This document shows positions 16,201 to 24,147 of a DNA stretch of 64,000 bases, piece after piece. The stretch is taken from the NCBI GenBank assembly GCA_019242475.1, contig JAFAVK010000138.1, positions 1 through 64,000 on the forward strand, given 5' to 3'. This DNA is from Acidobacteriota bacterium (GTDB taxonomy: Bacteria > Acidobacteriota > Blastocatellia > Pyrinomonadales > Pyrinomonadaceae). The translations under genes were made by a program, and so were the position numbers. The notes under the pieces are model-generated. The model saw nothing but the letters and a program-made list of their open reading frames with translations, ran no database searches and was not told the DNA's origin. Within the stretch, counting starts at the first letter, position 1, and each line of letters begins with the position of its first letter.

Positions 16201-16653
16201 ATGCCATGTGAGCACAGAATAGCCGCCGGCGGGCTTGTTATCGAAGACGGGAAGATACTACTGGTGAGGTATCGAGGCGAGGAGGGCACCTATCTCGTCG
16301 CCCCCGGAGGCGCCATCGAGGATGGGGAGTCACTCTCGTCCGCCGCGGAGAGAGAGGTGGAAGAGGAGACGGGCGTTAAATGTGAGGCCAGGGCGGCCGT
16401 GATGATCGAGAACTTACGCGCCACCAGATATCAAATGGTGAAGGTCTGGTATCTGTGTAAGTATGTCGGCGGGGCCGCGTCCCGCACCGCTGGCGCCGTC
16501 GAAGAGGGAATCATCGAAGTCGGCTGGTACGCCGACGCCGAGTTACTCAACGAGACGGTCTTCCCCGAAGTCATACGGGCGGCGGGAGTCGCCTCGCTCG
16601 ATAATCTCCAGACCGGAATTATAGACCCCGGCGTGCGTTACGCTCGCTTCTGA
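16201..16653 (+). CDS. Nudix hydrolase
   Basis: The Nudix box GX5EX7REUXEEXGU is complete: GAIEDGESL, then REVEEETGV, at about residues 37-59 of a 150-residue protein starting at the ATG at 16201 (GGGG six bases upstream). The fold hydrolyses nucleoside diphosphates linked to another group, such as oxidised nucleotides or ADP-ribose; the substrate cannot be told. It ends directly at an attC-like site, the usual place for cassette cargo. Nudix enzymes are frequent cargo in environmental integron cassettes. Confidence 0.88.
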   Translation: MPCEHRIAAGGLVIEDGKILLVRYRGEEGTYLVAPGGAIEDGESLSSAAEREVEEETGVKCEARAAVMIENLRATRYQMVKVWYLCKYVGGAASRTAGAVEEGIIEVGWYADAELLNETVFPEVIRAAGVASLDNLQTGIIDPGVRYARF

Positions 16654-16657
16654 CGCC

Positions 16658-16743
16658 GCCCGACAACGGCACGCACCCGGGCCGCGACACGCTGCCAGTC
16701 GAGTAGCTTCCGACGCCCGGGCGGGTGGTGCCGGGCGTTAGAA
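16658..16743 (+). other. attC-like integron recombination site 2
   Basis: The left end GCCCGACAACGGCACGCACC (16658-16677) and right end GGGTGGTGCCGGGCGTTAGAA (16723-16743) are close relatives of site 1. The R-prime word GTTAGAA and R-double-prime word GCCCGAC each differ from the consensus at one position. CCCGG at the left and CCGGG at the right are complementary. The next gene begins 18 nt beyond the predicted cut, the expected spacing for a cassette. Confidence 0.72.
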
Positions 16744-16761
16744 GCCAGCAACGGAGGTGAG

Positions 16762-17250
16762 ATGTCGAAGATAAAAGAGGTCATACTCTGCCTCGCAGTA
16801 ATCTCCGCCGGTGCCCTCTTCGGCGGCTCTCTGTATGACTCCATCGTGCTGGCCCCGAACTTCCGCGTCGGCCTGCCTCAATCCGTCGAACACCTGCGCC
16901 AGTTTATGGCGGTGGCGAATCCGGGCAACTTCTTCCGCGTAATCGCGCCTTTAACGCAGCTCTCAATCCTCGTCTCGCTGGTGCTCGGCTGGAAGCGCCC
17001 CGCCGGCCGAAGGTGGTGGCTCATTCCCGCACTGGTCTTAATCGTCGCGGGCGACGTGATCACTTTTACCTTCCATTACCCCCGCAACGCCATACTGTTC
17101 GGCGACCCTTTGCACACGCCGCCGGAGACGCTTGAGAAGGCCGCAATAGAATGGGCGTACGGCAATTACGCGCGCATTCTGTTGGTCGGGGCCGCGCTGG
17201 TCTGTGCCCTCAAGGCGTTGTTGATTGACAGGCGCGCGCCGGACGCCTGA
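16762..17250 (+). CDS. DUF1772-like four-helix membrane protein
   Basis: An excellent ribosome site (GGAGGTGAG) precedes the ATG. The 162-residue product has four hydrophobic segments (about residues 5-24, 60-78, 84-103 and 136-155), with conserved-looking small polar positions such as SLYDSIVLAPNF in the first loop and HYPRNAILFGD between helices 3 and 4. This is the layout of DUF1772/anthrone-oxygenase-like proteins, a family with few known functions. It begins just after attC-like site 2, so it would be the last visible cassette gene; no third attC is found after it. Confidence 0.65.
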   Translation: MSKIKEVILCLAVISAGALFGGSLYDSIVLAPNFRVGLPQSVEHLRQFMAVANPGNFFRVIAPLTQLSILVSLVLGWKRPAGRRWWLIPALVLIVAGDVITFTFHYPRNAILFGDPLHTPPETLEKAAIEWAYGNYARILLVGAALVCALKALLIDRRAPDA

Positions 17251-17339
17251 CGAGCGCATGCGCGCGATTGCCGGCACGAAGGTCGGCAACCCGTGCGTTC
17301 AGTGTGTGACAAACTTCGGCCTCTCGCGCGCTTACGAAT

Positions 17340-17975
17340 ATGGATTGGAAAAACAAGCACTTTGAGCGAGAGGCCGTCTTTCAAGCGCAGCGCGACCTCG
17401 TCTTTGAAGCCGCTCGCTCGTTCGCCGCCGAATCACTTGCCGGGTGGCAGCTCGCGGACACTTCGGACGGCTTCGAGGCGAGGGGGCACAGCGCTTCGCA
17501 CGCGGCGACGGCAAAGTTCCGGATCGAGCCGGCCCCATTCGGCACGAAGGTGGCCGTCACGCTTCTGGTGGAGCGGGCCGGCCCGCTCGGATTCATGCTG
17601 TTCGATGTCGGCGGCTACTACGACCGCCAGATGAGCAAGTGGCTGGAGGGCATCCAGTGGCACCTTCACCAGGGACTTACATCCACGACCCAGCCGGAGT
17701 CGTCGGCACAGGCGAGGCAAGCGATTCCCAAACCGGCAGGGACTCAGCGTCTCTACGTCGGCTGCCTGGTCGCCCTTTTTGTCTTCCCCCTCTTCCTTTA
17801 CTGCGTCTCCGCCGTCGTCGGGCTCCTCACCGGGAATTTATACCTTGTCGGTAGAAGAGGCGGAACGATCCACGGCCCCTGGGCCAGAATAATTTCGGGG
17901 ATATCTTTGACGATCTTCGTGCTCATCGGATTAAGGGTTTTAAAGACGAGAAAAAAGGCCCGCGGTCAGACCTGA
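17340..17975 (+). CDS. Membrane protein of unknown function
   Basis: I do not recognise a family. The first 105 residues are soluble and could be an alpha-beta ligand-binding-like domain (FQAQRDLVFEAARSFAAESL, FRIEPAPFGTKVAVTLLVER). Two membrane helices follow at about residues 138-158 and 184-204, separated by a positively charged loop. It could be anchored in the inner membrane with the N-terminal domain in the cytosol. Its GC content (about 58 percent by eye) is lower than that of core genes, in keeping with the accessory patch between birA and coaX. Confidence 0.6.
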   Translation: MDWKNKHFEREAVFQAQRDLVFEAARSFAAESLAGWQLADTSDGFEARGHSASHAATAKFRIEPAPFGTKVAVTLLVERAGPLGFMLFDVGGYYDRQMSKWLEGIQWHLHQGLTSTTQPESSAQARQAIPKPAGTQRLYVGCLVALFVFPLFLYCVSAVVGLLTGNLYLVGRRGGTIHGPWARIISGISLTIFVLIGLRVLKTRKKARGQT

Positions 17976-18075
17976 GGCGGGCGGTTTGAATTACCGGTGC
18001 CCCGGCGCCGCAGCCGTAAACACGAAACAGCAGAACCGCAGTCGTCGGCGAGCGGGTGCGTATGGCGGAGGAGGG

Positions 18076-18160
18076 GATTAACGGGGATGGACAGGACGCG
18101 CAGGGTGTTGGAATTTGGAATCGCCTTATCCTGAATTATCCTGTCCGTCCCTGTTAATTT
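18076..18160. repeat. Intergenic imperfect inverted repeat, GGATGGACAGGA family
   Basis: The left arm (about 18076-18106) and right arm (about 18126-18160) can pair over the words TTAAC-GGG-GATGGACAGGA and TCCTGTCCGTCCCTGTTAA. It is related to the element at 11661-11757. The rest of the 17976-18210 spacer has nothing that I can name. Confidence 0.75.
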
Positions 18161-18210
18161 CTCTTTAATCGTAGCGAGACCCGTTCGCCGACGCCCGCGG
18201 TTCTGTGCTT

Positions 18211-19497
18211 ATGAAGAAGATTGTCATCTCGACGTTCGGTTCTTTCGGCGACGTACACCCGTACGTCGCCATCGCTTTGGAGTTGAAGCGGCGCGGGCAC
18301 CGGCCCGTCATCGCCACGTCGGAGATTTACCGGGAGAAGACCGACGCGCTCGGGCTGGAGATTCATCCGGTGCCGCCGGACTTGCCGGGCTACGACCGGC
18401 CCGAAGAGGTCACGCGGATGATCGCGGAGCTGGTGGACACGAAGAAGGGGCCGGAGCGCGTCTTCACGCAGTTCATCAACCCGCACCTGCGCGGCATGTA
18501 CGACGCGCTCCTTGAGGCCACGCGCGACGCGGACTTGATCGTCACGCACGTGCTCTCGCTCGCCGGCCCGCCGCTCGTCGAGAAGACCGGCATCAAGTGG
18601 GTCTCGTCCGTGCTCGCGCCCATCTCGATGTTCTCCAACTACGACCCGCCGGTCTTCCCGCAGATGCCCTGGCTCTACCGCGTGCTCAAGCTGCACCCTT
18701 CGGTGTCGCGCGCCGCGATGCGCGTCGGGCGCCTGAAGCTCGACCAGATGGCCGCGCCCGTCTACAAACTGCGCGCGGAGTTGGGCCTCAAGCGCGGCGG
18801 CAACCCGATGCTCGAAGGGCAGCACTCGCCGCTGCGCGTACTCGCGCTCTTCTCGTCCGCGATTGCAAAGCCGCAGCCCGACTGGCCGCCGCAGACGCGC
18901 GTCACGGGCTTCTGCTTCTACGACCGGCGCGACCGCCCCGGCGACGAGGAGCGTCTCGACCCGGCGCTGCTGAAGTTCCTGGACGCGGGCGAGCCGCCCG
19001 TCGTCTTCACGCTCGGCTCTTCGGCCATCTACATCGCCGAAGATTTCTACCGCGAGTCGCTCGGAGCGGCCCGCGCGTCGGGCGCCCGCGCGCTGCTCTT
19101 GACGGGGGAGCCGTGGAATCGCCCCGCCGACCTGCCCGAGTGGGCGGCCGCCTTCGACTACGCGCCCTACGGCGCGCTGCTGCCGCGCGCGCGCGCCATC
19201 GTCCACCAGGGCGGCATCGGCACGACCGCCCAGGGGCTGCGCGCGGGCATCCCTTCGTTAATCGTCCCCTTCAGCCACGACCAGTTCGACAACGGCTCGC
19301 GCGTCGCGCGCGTCGGCGCCGGCCGCGTCCTCCCGCGCGCCAAGTACGGCGCGGCGTCGGCGGCGAAAGAATTAAGCGCGCTGCTCTCGGAAGCGAGTTA
19401 CACTACGCGCGCCGCGGCAATCGGTGAGCAGATACGCTCGGAGAACGGCGCATCCGCCGCGGCCGACGCGATTGAAGAAATTCTTATACCGACTTGA
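18211..19497 (+). CDS. Glycosyltransferase, GT1/MGT-like, of the GT-B fold
   Basis: The start is taken as the ATG at 18211 (MKKIVISTFGSFGDVHPYVA). This is the N-terminus of glycosyltransferases of the UDP-glycosyl type (STFGSFGDVHP), and the C-terminal half has VVFTLGSSAIYIAEDFY, then FDYAPYGALLPRARAIVHQG and GIGTTAQGLRAGIPSLIVPF, with the acceptor-site histidine and the sugar-nucleotide binding HQGG motif. Such enzymes attach a sugar to a sterol, lipid, macrolide or phenolic acceptor. The acceptor cannot be told. It is followed by a 140-bp repeat element and then coaX. Confidence 0.88.
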   Translation: MKKIVISTFGSFGDVHPYVAIALELKRRGHRPVIATSEIYREKTDALGLEIHPVPPDLPGYDRPEEVTRMIAELVDTKKGPERVFTQFINPHLRGMYDALLEATRDADLIVTHVLSLAGPPLVEKTGIKWVSSVLAPISMFSNYDPPVFPQMPWLYRVLKLHPSVSRAAMRVGRLKLDQMAAPVYKLRAELGLKRGGNPMLEGQHSPLRVLALFSSAIAKPQPDWPPQTRVTGFCFYDRRDRPGDEERLDPALLKFLDAGEPPVVFTLGSSAIYIAEDFYRESLGAARASGARALLLTGEPWNRPADLPEWAAAFDYAPYGALLPRARAIVHQGGIGTTAQGLRAGIPSLIVPFSHDQFDNGSRVARVGAGRVLPRAKYGAASAAKELSALLSEASYTTRAAAIGEQIRSENGASAAADAIEEILIPT

Positions 19498-19520
19498 GAG
19501 ATGAGATAAGGCGGCTTAAC

Positions 19521-19664
19521 GCCGGGAGCGCGGGCATCCCTGCCCACCAAAGCGTGCCCAAGCACGCTTAGCCGTCGAGCGCCATGCCTCGACGTTGAGG
19601 TGTACAGTCTGACTGCTTTCGCGCTGACGCGCTCATGGCGGGCAAGGATGCCCGCGCTCCCGGC
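19521..19664. repeat. 140-bp interspersed repeat folding as a three-way junction, copy 2
   Basis: Ends 19521-19548 and 19637-19664 pair at 26 of 28 positions. The inner hairpin 19550-19557/19562-19569 has the same stem as copy 1 but loop CCAA; the second inner hairpin differs in sequence from copy 1 yet can still form a stem around CCTC/GAGG. Located between the glycosyltransferase and coaX genes. Confidence 0.85.
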
Positions 19665-19714
19665 GGTGGGCGGCTTTGTTTCGATTCGCACGTCGGTATA
19701 AGAGGGTAAACTGC

Positions 19715-20485
19715 ATGCTGCTTGTCGTTGACGTAGGGAACACGAACACTTCGCTGGGCGTGTTCGAGGGGGAGCGGCTGGCGTGGCACTGGCGCCTGAC
19801 GACGGAGCGCGCGCGGACGGTGGACGAGTACGGCGTGCACGCGCGCAACCTCTTCGCCTTCGCCGGGCTCGACTTCAAGGCCATCAACGCCGTCGCCGTC
19901 GCCTCGGTCGTGCCGCAGCTCAACTACACGCTGAAGCGCATGTCGGAGGTCTACTTTCACCTCACGCCGCTCTTCATCGACGACGCGGTGGACACGGGGC
20001 TCACGATCCTCTACGACCCGCCGTCGGACGTGGGCGCCGACCGCATCTGCGACGCCGTCGCCGCGATGCACAAGTACGGCACGCCCTGCATCGTCGTGGA
20101 CTTCGGCACGGCGACCAACTTCGAAGTTATCGAAGACGGGGGGCGGTATTTAGGCGGCGTCATCACGCCCGGCATCTCCATCTCGACCGACGCGCTCTTC
20201 GCCCGCGCCGCGCGCCTGCCGCGCGTCGGCATCGAGCGCCCGCACAAAGCCATCGGCACTTCCACGGTCTCGGCCATCCAGTCCGGGCTTTACTACGGCT
20301 ACGCGGGGCTCGTGGACGGCATCCTGCGCCGGATGATTGAAGAGCTGGGCAGACGGCCGCGCGTCGTCGCCACGGGCGGACTCGCGCCTTTGATTGCGAC
20401 GGCCTCCGAATTCATCGACGAGGTTGACCAGACGCTCACGCTCGACGGCCTGCGCCTGCTGTACGAGAGGAATCAGCAGGGGTGA
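19715..20485 (+). CDS. coaX: Type III pantothenate kinase
   Basis: The ATG at 19715 has AGAGGG eight bases upstream and gives MLLVVDVGNTNTSLGVFEGE, the nucleotide-binding start of CoaX. Further motifs are WRLTTERARTVDEYG, the DVGADRICDAVAA segment, VVDFGTATNFEVI and the ASKHA-type PGISISTDALFARAARLPRV. The length of 256 residues is typical. CoaX phosphorylates pantothenate in the first step of coenzyme A synthesis; type III enzymes are not inhibited by acyl-CoA and need a monovalent cation. The 140-bp repeat element ends about 50 nt upstream. Confidence 0.94.
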   Translation: MLLVVDVGNTNTSLGVFEGERLAWHWRLTTERARTVDEYGVHARNLFAFAGLDFKAINAVAVASVVPQLNYTLKRMSEVYFHLTPLFIDDAVDTGLTILYDPPSDVGADRICDAVAAMHKYGTPCIVVDFGTATNFEVIEDGGRYLGGVITPGISISTDALFARAARLPRVGIERPHKAIGTSTVSAIQSGLYYGYAGLVDGILRRMIEELGRRPRVVATGGLAPLIATASEFIDEVDQTLTLDGLRLLYERNQQG

Positions 20486-20512
20486 TTTCAAATTTGAAAT
20501 TTCAAATCTATA
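20485..20512. repeat. A/T-rich palindrome with TTTGAAAT words
   Basis: The 16-bp perfect palindrome ATTTCAAATTTGAAAT (20485-20500) is followed by TTCAAATC. It starts at the stop codon of coaX and reaches almost to the next start codon. The same words (CAAATTTGAAA, AAATCTGAAAG) recur at 34838-34859 and in the centre of 11661-11757. Confidence 0.6.
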
Positions 20513-20516
20513 ACGC

Positions 20517-21281
20517 ATGCCTCCTCAGACCATCGAAGAGATTATTGCGCGGCTCGAACGCATCATCGACGAGGCGCTGCGCGGGCAGAAACGGATCGGC
20601 TACTTCGCGGCGCTCTACGAGCGCGTCACGTCGAACGTGCGGCACGCGCTCGTCGCCGGCGACGTGTTCCAGGACAACCCGCGCATGGAGCGGCTCGACG
20701 TAATCTTCGCCGGCCGCTTCCTCGCCGCGTGGGACGCCTACAGCGAAGGGCGCGAGCCGACCGCCTCGTGGCGCGTCGCCTTCAAATGGCTCGAAGACCC
20801 CGGCCTGCTCGTCGTGCAGCACCTCATGCTCGGCATGAACGCGCACATCAACCTCGACCTCGGCATCGCCGCCGCGACGGTCGCGCCGACGCCGCAGGAG
20901 CTTCAGTCGCTCAAGCCCGACTTCATAAAAATCAACGAACTCCTCGGCCGCCTCCTCGGCGTCGTCGAGCTTGAGCTGGGGCAAATCTGCCCGCGCTTCA
21001 ACCGCGCGCAACGCCTGACCTTCTTCGCGCCGCACCTCGAAGACCAGCTCTTCGGCTTCGGGATGGGCGCGGCGCGCGACCTCGCGTGGCTCTTCGCCGA
21101 GCAGTTGGTCGCCGCCGGGGAAGCGAACCGGGAACACCTCATCGCCAAGCGCGACGCCGAGACGGCCGTCGTCGGCCAGACGCTCTACCCGCTCTACGGC
21201 TTCGCCGCCTACGTCGCCCGCTGGATTCACTCCTCCGAGTGCAGGGAGATCAAGACGAACATTCAGATCATTGCGGAGTGA
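20517..21281 (+). CDS. DUF5995 family protein
   Basis: The motifs NPRMERLDVIFAGRFLAAWD and VVQHLMLGMNAHINLDLGIA are those of DUF5995, a family of helical proteins of unknown function. The 254-residue length is usual. There is no signal peptide or membrane helix, so it is probably cytosolic. The DAY/H-rich helices and the conserved HINLDL could bind a metal, but this is inference. It begins 31 nt after coaX with no clear ribosome site; the intervening sequence is the A/T palindrome. Confidence 0.82.
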   Translation: MPPQTIEEIIARLERIIDEALRGQKRIGYFAALYERVTSNVRHALVAGDVFQDNPRMERLDVIFAGRFLAAWDAYSEGREPTASWRVAFKWLEDPGLLVVQHLMLGMNAHINLDLGIAAATVAPTPQELQSLKPDFIKINELLGRLLGVVELELGQICPRFNRAQRLTFFAPHLEDQLFGFGMGAARDLAWLFAEQLVAAGEANREHLIAKRDAETAVVGQTLYPLYGFAAYVARWIHSSECREIKTNIQIIAE

Positions 21282-21288
21282 GGGCAGT

Positions 21289-21331
21289 TTTCAGTTTTCA
21301 GCAAGAGGCTTATCCTTACTGAAAACTGAAA
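21289..21331. repeat. Small inverted repeat made of CAGTTTT words
   Basis: Arms 21289-21301 and 21319-21331 are perfect 13-bp complements, and the left arm has the tandem word CAGTTTTCAGTTTT. It follows the DUF5995 gene and may mark its transcript end. Confidence 0.7.
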
Positions 21332-21434
21332 GCGGTTCCTTGACTATTCCCCGCCGCCTGTTCATTCTTTCCCGGCAGGCCGGGTCTGAGGCAGCTTCCG
21401 AAATCCTTCTGAAGAACTTTCCGCACGCGAACCG

Positions 21435-22238
21435 ATGACGAACAGGGCGGAGGCGGCGCGCGCCGCCGTCGAGACGGGTGGGCGGGCGCCCCTGAACTAC
21501 TTCAACTACTTCACAGAGATCGAGGACGCCTTCATCCGGCGGCGCGGGCGGCACCTGCTCCTGAGCCCGATGGACTGGGCACTCATGACGACCTGGAAGG
21601 AACTGGGCGTGCCTTTGCACGTCGCGCTGCGCGGCATCGAGAAGTCATTCGACTCCTACGAATCGAAGCCGCGCAAGCGCACCGTCAAGACGCTCTTCTA
21701 CTGCGACGAGGAGGTGCGGGCACAGTTCGCCGAGTGGCTCGAATCGCAGACCGGCGCGCACGTCCCCGCGGGCGAGTCGGCGGCGGAGGGCGGCGCGGCC
21801 GGGGCGTCTGACGAAGGGGGCCGCGGGCTCCCTTTCCCGCGCGAGGTCATCGCCGCGCACCTGTCCGAGTGTCGAGACGGGCTGGCGCGCGCGCTGGGGA
21901 AGAGAAGCGGCGCGGGCGAAGATGCCCTGACCGAGGCGCTCGCGCGCGCGGCGGCGCGCCTGGGCGAGTTGGCCGAAGACTTCGAACGCGCGGCGCGGCC
22001 GGACGCGGAGCTGCTGGAAAGCTCGCTCACGGACTTGGAGTCCTTGATCGACCGCGCGCTGCGCTCGGCGCTGTCGGACGAAGAGGTCGGGGCGGCGCGC
22101 GCCGAGGCCGCGGAGCAGCTGCGCCCCTACAAGGCGCGGATGGAGCGCGCCACCTACGAGCAGACGCTCGACAATCTTCTGGCGAAGTCACTGCGCGAGG
22201 CGAACGGCGTCCCGCGCCTCAGCCTGTTCTACCTCTAA
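21435..22238 (+). CDS. Hypothetical protein, predicted helical
   Basis: I recognise no family. The N-terminal region (LNYFNYFTEIEDAFIRRRGR, HLLLSPMDWALMTTWKELGV, PLHVALRGIEKSFD) is well ordered and looks like a DNA- or protein-binding helical domain; the C-terminal half is Glu/Ala-rich (probable coiled coil or helical bundle) and ends NGVPRLSLFYL. There is no signal peptide or membrane segment. The next gene is 36 nt downstream on the same strand, so the two may share a transcript. GC content matches the core genome. Confidence 0.6.
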   Translation: MTNRAEAARAAVETGGRAPLNYFNYFTEIEDAFIRRRGRHLLLSPMDWALMTTWKELGVPLHVALRGIEKSFDSYESKPRKRTVKTLFYCDEEVRAQFAEWLESQTGAHVPAGESAAEGGAAGASDEGGRGLPFPREVIAAHLSECRDGLARALGKRSGAGEDALTEALARAAARLGELAEDFERAARPDAELLESSLTDLESLIDRALRSALSDEEVGAARAEAAEQLRPYKARMERATYEQTLDNLLAKSLREANGVPRLSLFYL

Positions 22239-22273
22239 ACCAAAATTCCCCCGGGGGGTGAAGGAGCATCCGG

Positions 22274-22681
22274 ATGGCGAAAGTTCAAATCAAGCGCGTG
22301 GGCGTCTTCTCCTGCGCCAAGATGTATTCGATCACGCTGGCCGCCGTGGGCCTGATCTTCGGCGTCATCTACGGCCTGATCTTCATAGTGCTCGGCGGCG
22401 CGATGATGGCCGGCGGCGGGCGCGACTCGGGCATGGCCGGCGGGAGCACCCTCGCCATCGGGCTCGTGATGATGGTCGCCATCCCGATCTTCTACGGCGT
22501 CATCGGCTTCATCGGCGGCATCATCGGCGGCCTCGTCTACAACGTCGCGGCCGGGGTCGTCGGCGGGCTCGAACTCGAACTCGAAAACATGGACGGCGGC
22601 GCCGGCTTCGCCCCGCCCGCGCCGAACTGGGGCGACCAGCCGCCCTACACGCCGGGGCAGCAGCAACAGTATCCGTACTGA
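22274..22681 (+). CDS. Small two-helix membrane protein, function unknown
   Basis: A clear ribosome site (AAGGAG, eight bases before the ATG at 22274) supports this start. The 135-residue product has two long hydrophobic segments (about residues 22-48 and 58-92), rich in Gly and Ile, with a charged cytosolic N-terminus (MAKVQIKRVGVFSCAKMYS). The C-terminus is Pro/Gln-rich. It resembles DUF3566-like transmembrane proteins, but I could not confirm that. It lies 35 nt after the helical hypothetical gene. Confidence 0.65.
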   Translation: MAKVQIKRVGVFSCAKMYSITLAAVGLIFGVIYGLIFIVLGGAMMAGGGRDSGMAGGSTLAIGLVMMVAIPIFYGVIGFIGGIIGGLVYNVAAGVVGGLELELENMDGGAGFAPPAPNWGDQPPYTPGQQQQYPY

Positions 22682-22684
22682 AAG

Positions 22685-22761
22685 CGTGAACCGTGAACCG
22701 TAAACCGTGACAAGATTAAAGCACGTCTTCTCTTGTCACGGTTCACGGTTCACGGTTCACG
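22685..22761. repeat. Long inverted repeat of GTGAACC heptamers
   Basis: Arms 22685-22715 and 22731-22761 are 31 bp with one mismatch, among the strongest hairpins here. Each arm is a tandem run of the heptamer GTGAACC/GGTTCAC (one copy GTAAACC), followed by GTGAC. It sits immediately before the RlmD-like gene, 11 nt from its start codon, which hides any usual ribosome site. Confidence 0.88.
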
Positions 22762-22771
22762 GGTTTTCTAA

Positions 22772-24025
22772 ATGAAGAGTCGTTTTCGTCGGCCGCGGCG
22801 CGAGGCGGACGCAGGGGCGGGCGGGCGCCTGCGCGCGGGGGCGCTGCTCGACGTGAGGGTCGAGCGCATCCTGCCGGGCGGCGTCGGGCTCGCGCACGCA
22901 GAGGGGCTGACCGTCTTCGTCTCCCTGGCCGCGCCGGGCGACCTCGCGCGCGTCCGGGTCGAATCGACCAAAGGGCGCGCGGCCTTCGCCTCCATCGTCG
23001 AGGTGCTCGAACCTTCGCCGGTGCGCGCCGAGCCGCCCTGCCCATACTTCGGGCGCTGCGGCGGCTGCGACTTCCAGCAGTTGACCTACGACGCGCAGCT
23101 CGCCGCCAAGGCCGAGATCATCCGCGACTGCCTGCGCCGCGTGGCGCACGCCGAGCCGCCCGCCGAGATTGAAGTCGTGCCCTCGCCCGAGGTCTGGCGC
23201 TACCGCTCGCGCGCGCGCTGGCAGCACGACGCTCTGCGCCGACACCTCGGCTACTACGAGCGCGGCTCGCACCGCGTCTGCGACGTGGCCGACTGCCCCG
23301 TGGCCGCGCCGCCCGTGGCCGAACGTTTGACACGTCTGCGGGAGCTGTTGGCGGAAGGGGCTCTGCCGCAGGCCGCGGAGTTCGAGGCGGTCGCGGGCGA
23401 CGAAGGCGTCGCGCTCGCGCCTTCGGTCGAGCCCGAAGACGGGCGCGAGCAGTTGCGCCGCATCGACGGCGAGACCTACCGCTTCGACGCCGGCTGCTTC
23501 TTCCAGATCAACCACGCGCTGCTCGCGCCGCTCGTCGCGGAGGGGCTGCGCGGCACCGCGGACGGCGGCGAGACCGCGCTCGACCTCTACAGCGGCGTCG
23601 GCCTCTTCACGCTCCCGCTCGCGCGCCGCTTCCGAAGGGTCGTCGCCGTCGAGGGCAACCCCGCCGCGGCCGTCTACGCCCGCCGCAACCTCGCGGGCGC
23701 CTCACTCACGAACGCGCGCGTCGAGACCTCCGCCGTCGGCGCTTGGCTCGCGCGCCACGCGGACGAACTCGGCCGCGCCGACTTCGTCCTCCTCGACCCG
23801 CCCCGCGCCGGCGCCGAGCCCGAAGCCGTCCGCGGCATCATCGCTCTCAAGCCCGCGCACGTCTCCTACGTCTCCTGCGACCCCGCCACCCTCGCCCGCG
23901 ACCTCCGCCTCCTCCTCGACGCCGGCTACCGCCTCGACTCCCTCCGCGCCTTCGACATGTTTCCCCAAACACACCACGTCGAAACGGTCGTCCACCTCCG
24001 GGCGGGCTCCCGAGAACAAAACTAA
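22772..24025 (+). CDS. rlmD: 23S rRNA (uracil-5-)-methyltransferase, RlmD/TrmA family
   Basis: The 417-residue protein has an N-terminal TRAM-like domain (VERILPGGVGLAHAEGLTVF), the iron-sulfur cluster cysteines Cys90, Cys96, Cys99 (CPYFGRCGGC) with a fourth near residue 170 (CDVADCP), the substrate motif FFQINHALL, the SAM site LDLYSGVGLFTLPLARRF, and the catalytic part VLLDPPRAGAEPEA plus VSYVSCDPATLARDL. The spacing agrees with the RlmD (RumA) branch that makes m5U in 23S rRNA; the paralogue RlmC or TrmA cannot be excluded. It stands alone between a hairpin and a sigma-70-like promoter. Confidence 0.88.
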   Translation: MKSRFRRPRREADAGAGGRLRAGALLDVRVERILPGGVGLAHAEGLTVFVSLAAPGDLARVRVESTKGRAAFASIVEVLEPSPVRAEPPCPYFGRCGGCDFQQLTYDAQLAAKAEIIRDCLRRVAHAEPPAEIEVVPSPEVWRYRSRARWQHDALRRHLGYYERGSHRVCDVADCPVAAPPVAERLTRLRELLAEGALPQAAEFEAVAGDEGVALAPSVEPEDGREQLRRIDGETYRFDAGCFFQINHALLAPLVAEGLRGTADGGETALDLYSGVGLFTLPLARRFRRVVAVEGNPAAAVYARRNLAGASLTNARVETSAVGAWLARHADELGRADFVLLDPPRAGAEPEAVRGIIALKPAHVSYVSCDPATLARDLRLLLDAGYRLDSLRAFDMFPQTHHVETVVHLRAGSREQN

Positions 24026-24047
24026 CCCGTCGGTACACAAAACTTTC

Positions 24048-24075
24048 TTGTCTGGTTCCGCACAGATGTTAGAAT
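24048..24075 (+). promoter_or_regulatory. Putative sigma-70 promoter for the radical SAM gene
   Basis: The -35 TTGTCT (24048-24053) and -10 TAGAAT (24070-24075, five of six matches) are 16 bases apart. They precede the radical SAM gene by about 70 nt. Predicted by eye only. Confidence 0.5.
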
Positions 24076-24147
24076 CGTGCCGTCTCCCTGCTGGTGATCC
24101 CGACCCTCGCGTTCAGCCGGAATATTTGTGAGGACAGGTGATCGCGT

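Larger units (their letters stand above)
14690..17250 (+). mobile_element. Integron-like gene cassette cluster without an integrase
   Basis: The cluster contains two attC-like sites in the same orientation (15493-15582 and 16658-16743), each lying just downstream of a small gene group on the plus strand, as in integron cassettes. Cargo types fit: a toxin-antitoxin pair, a Nudix enzyme, small membrane proteins. One cargo gene has a GC content near 40 percent by eye against about 65 to 70 percent around it. No integron integrase gene is present in the window, so this would be a CALIN-type cluster. The left limit is uncertain because no attC is seen next to birA. Confidence 0.6.
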
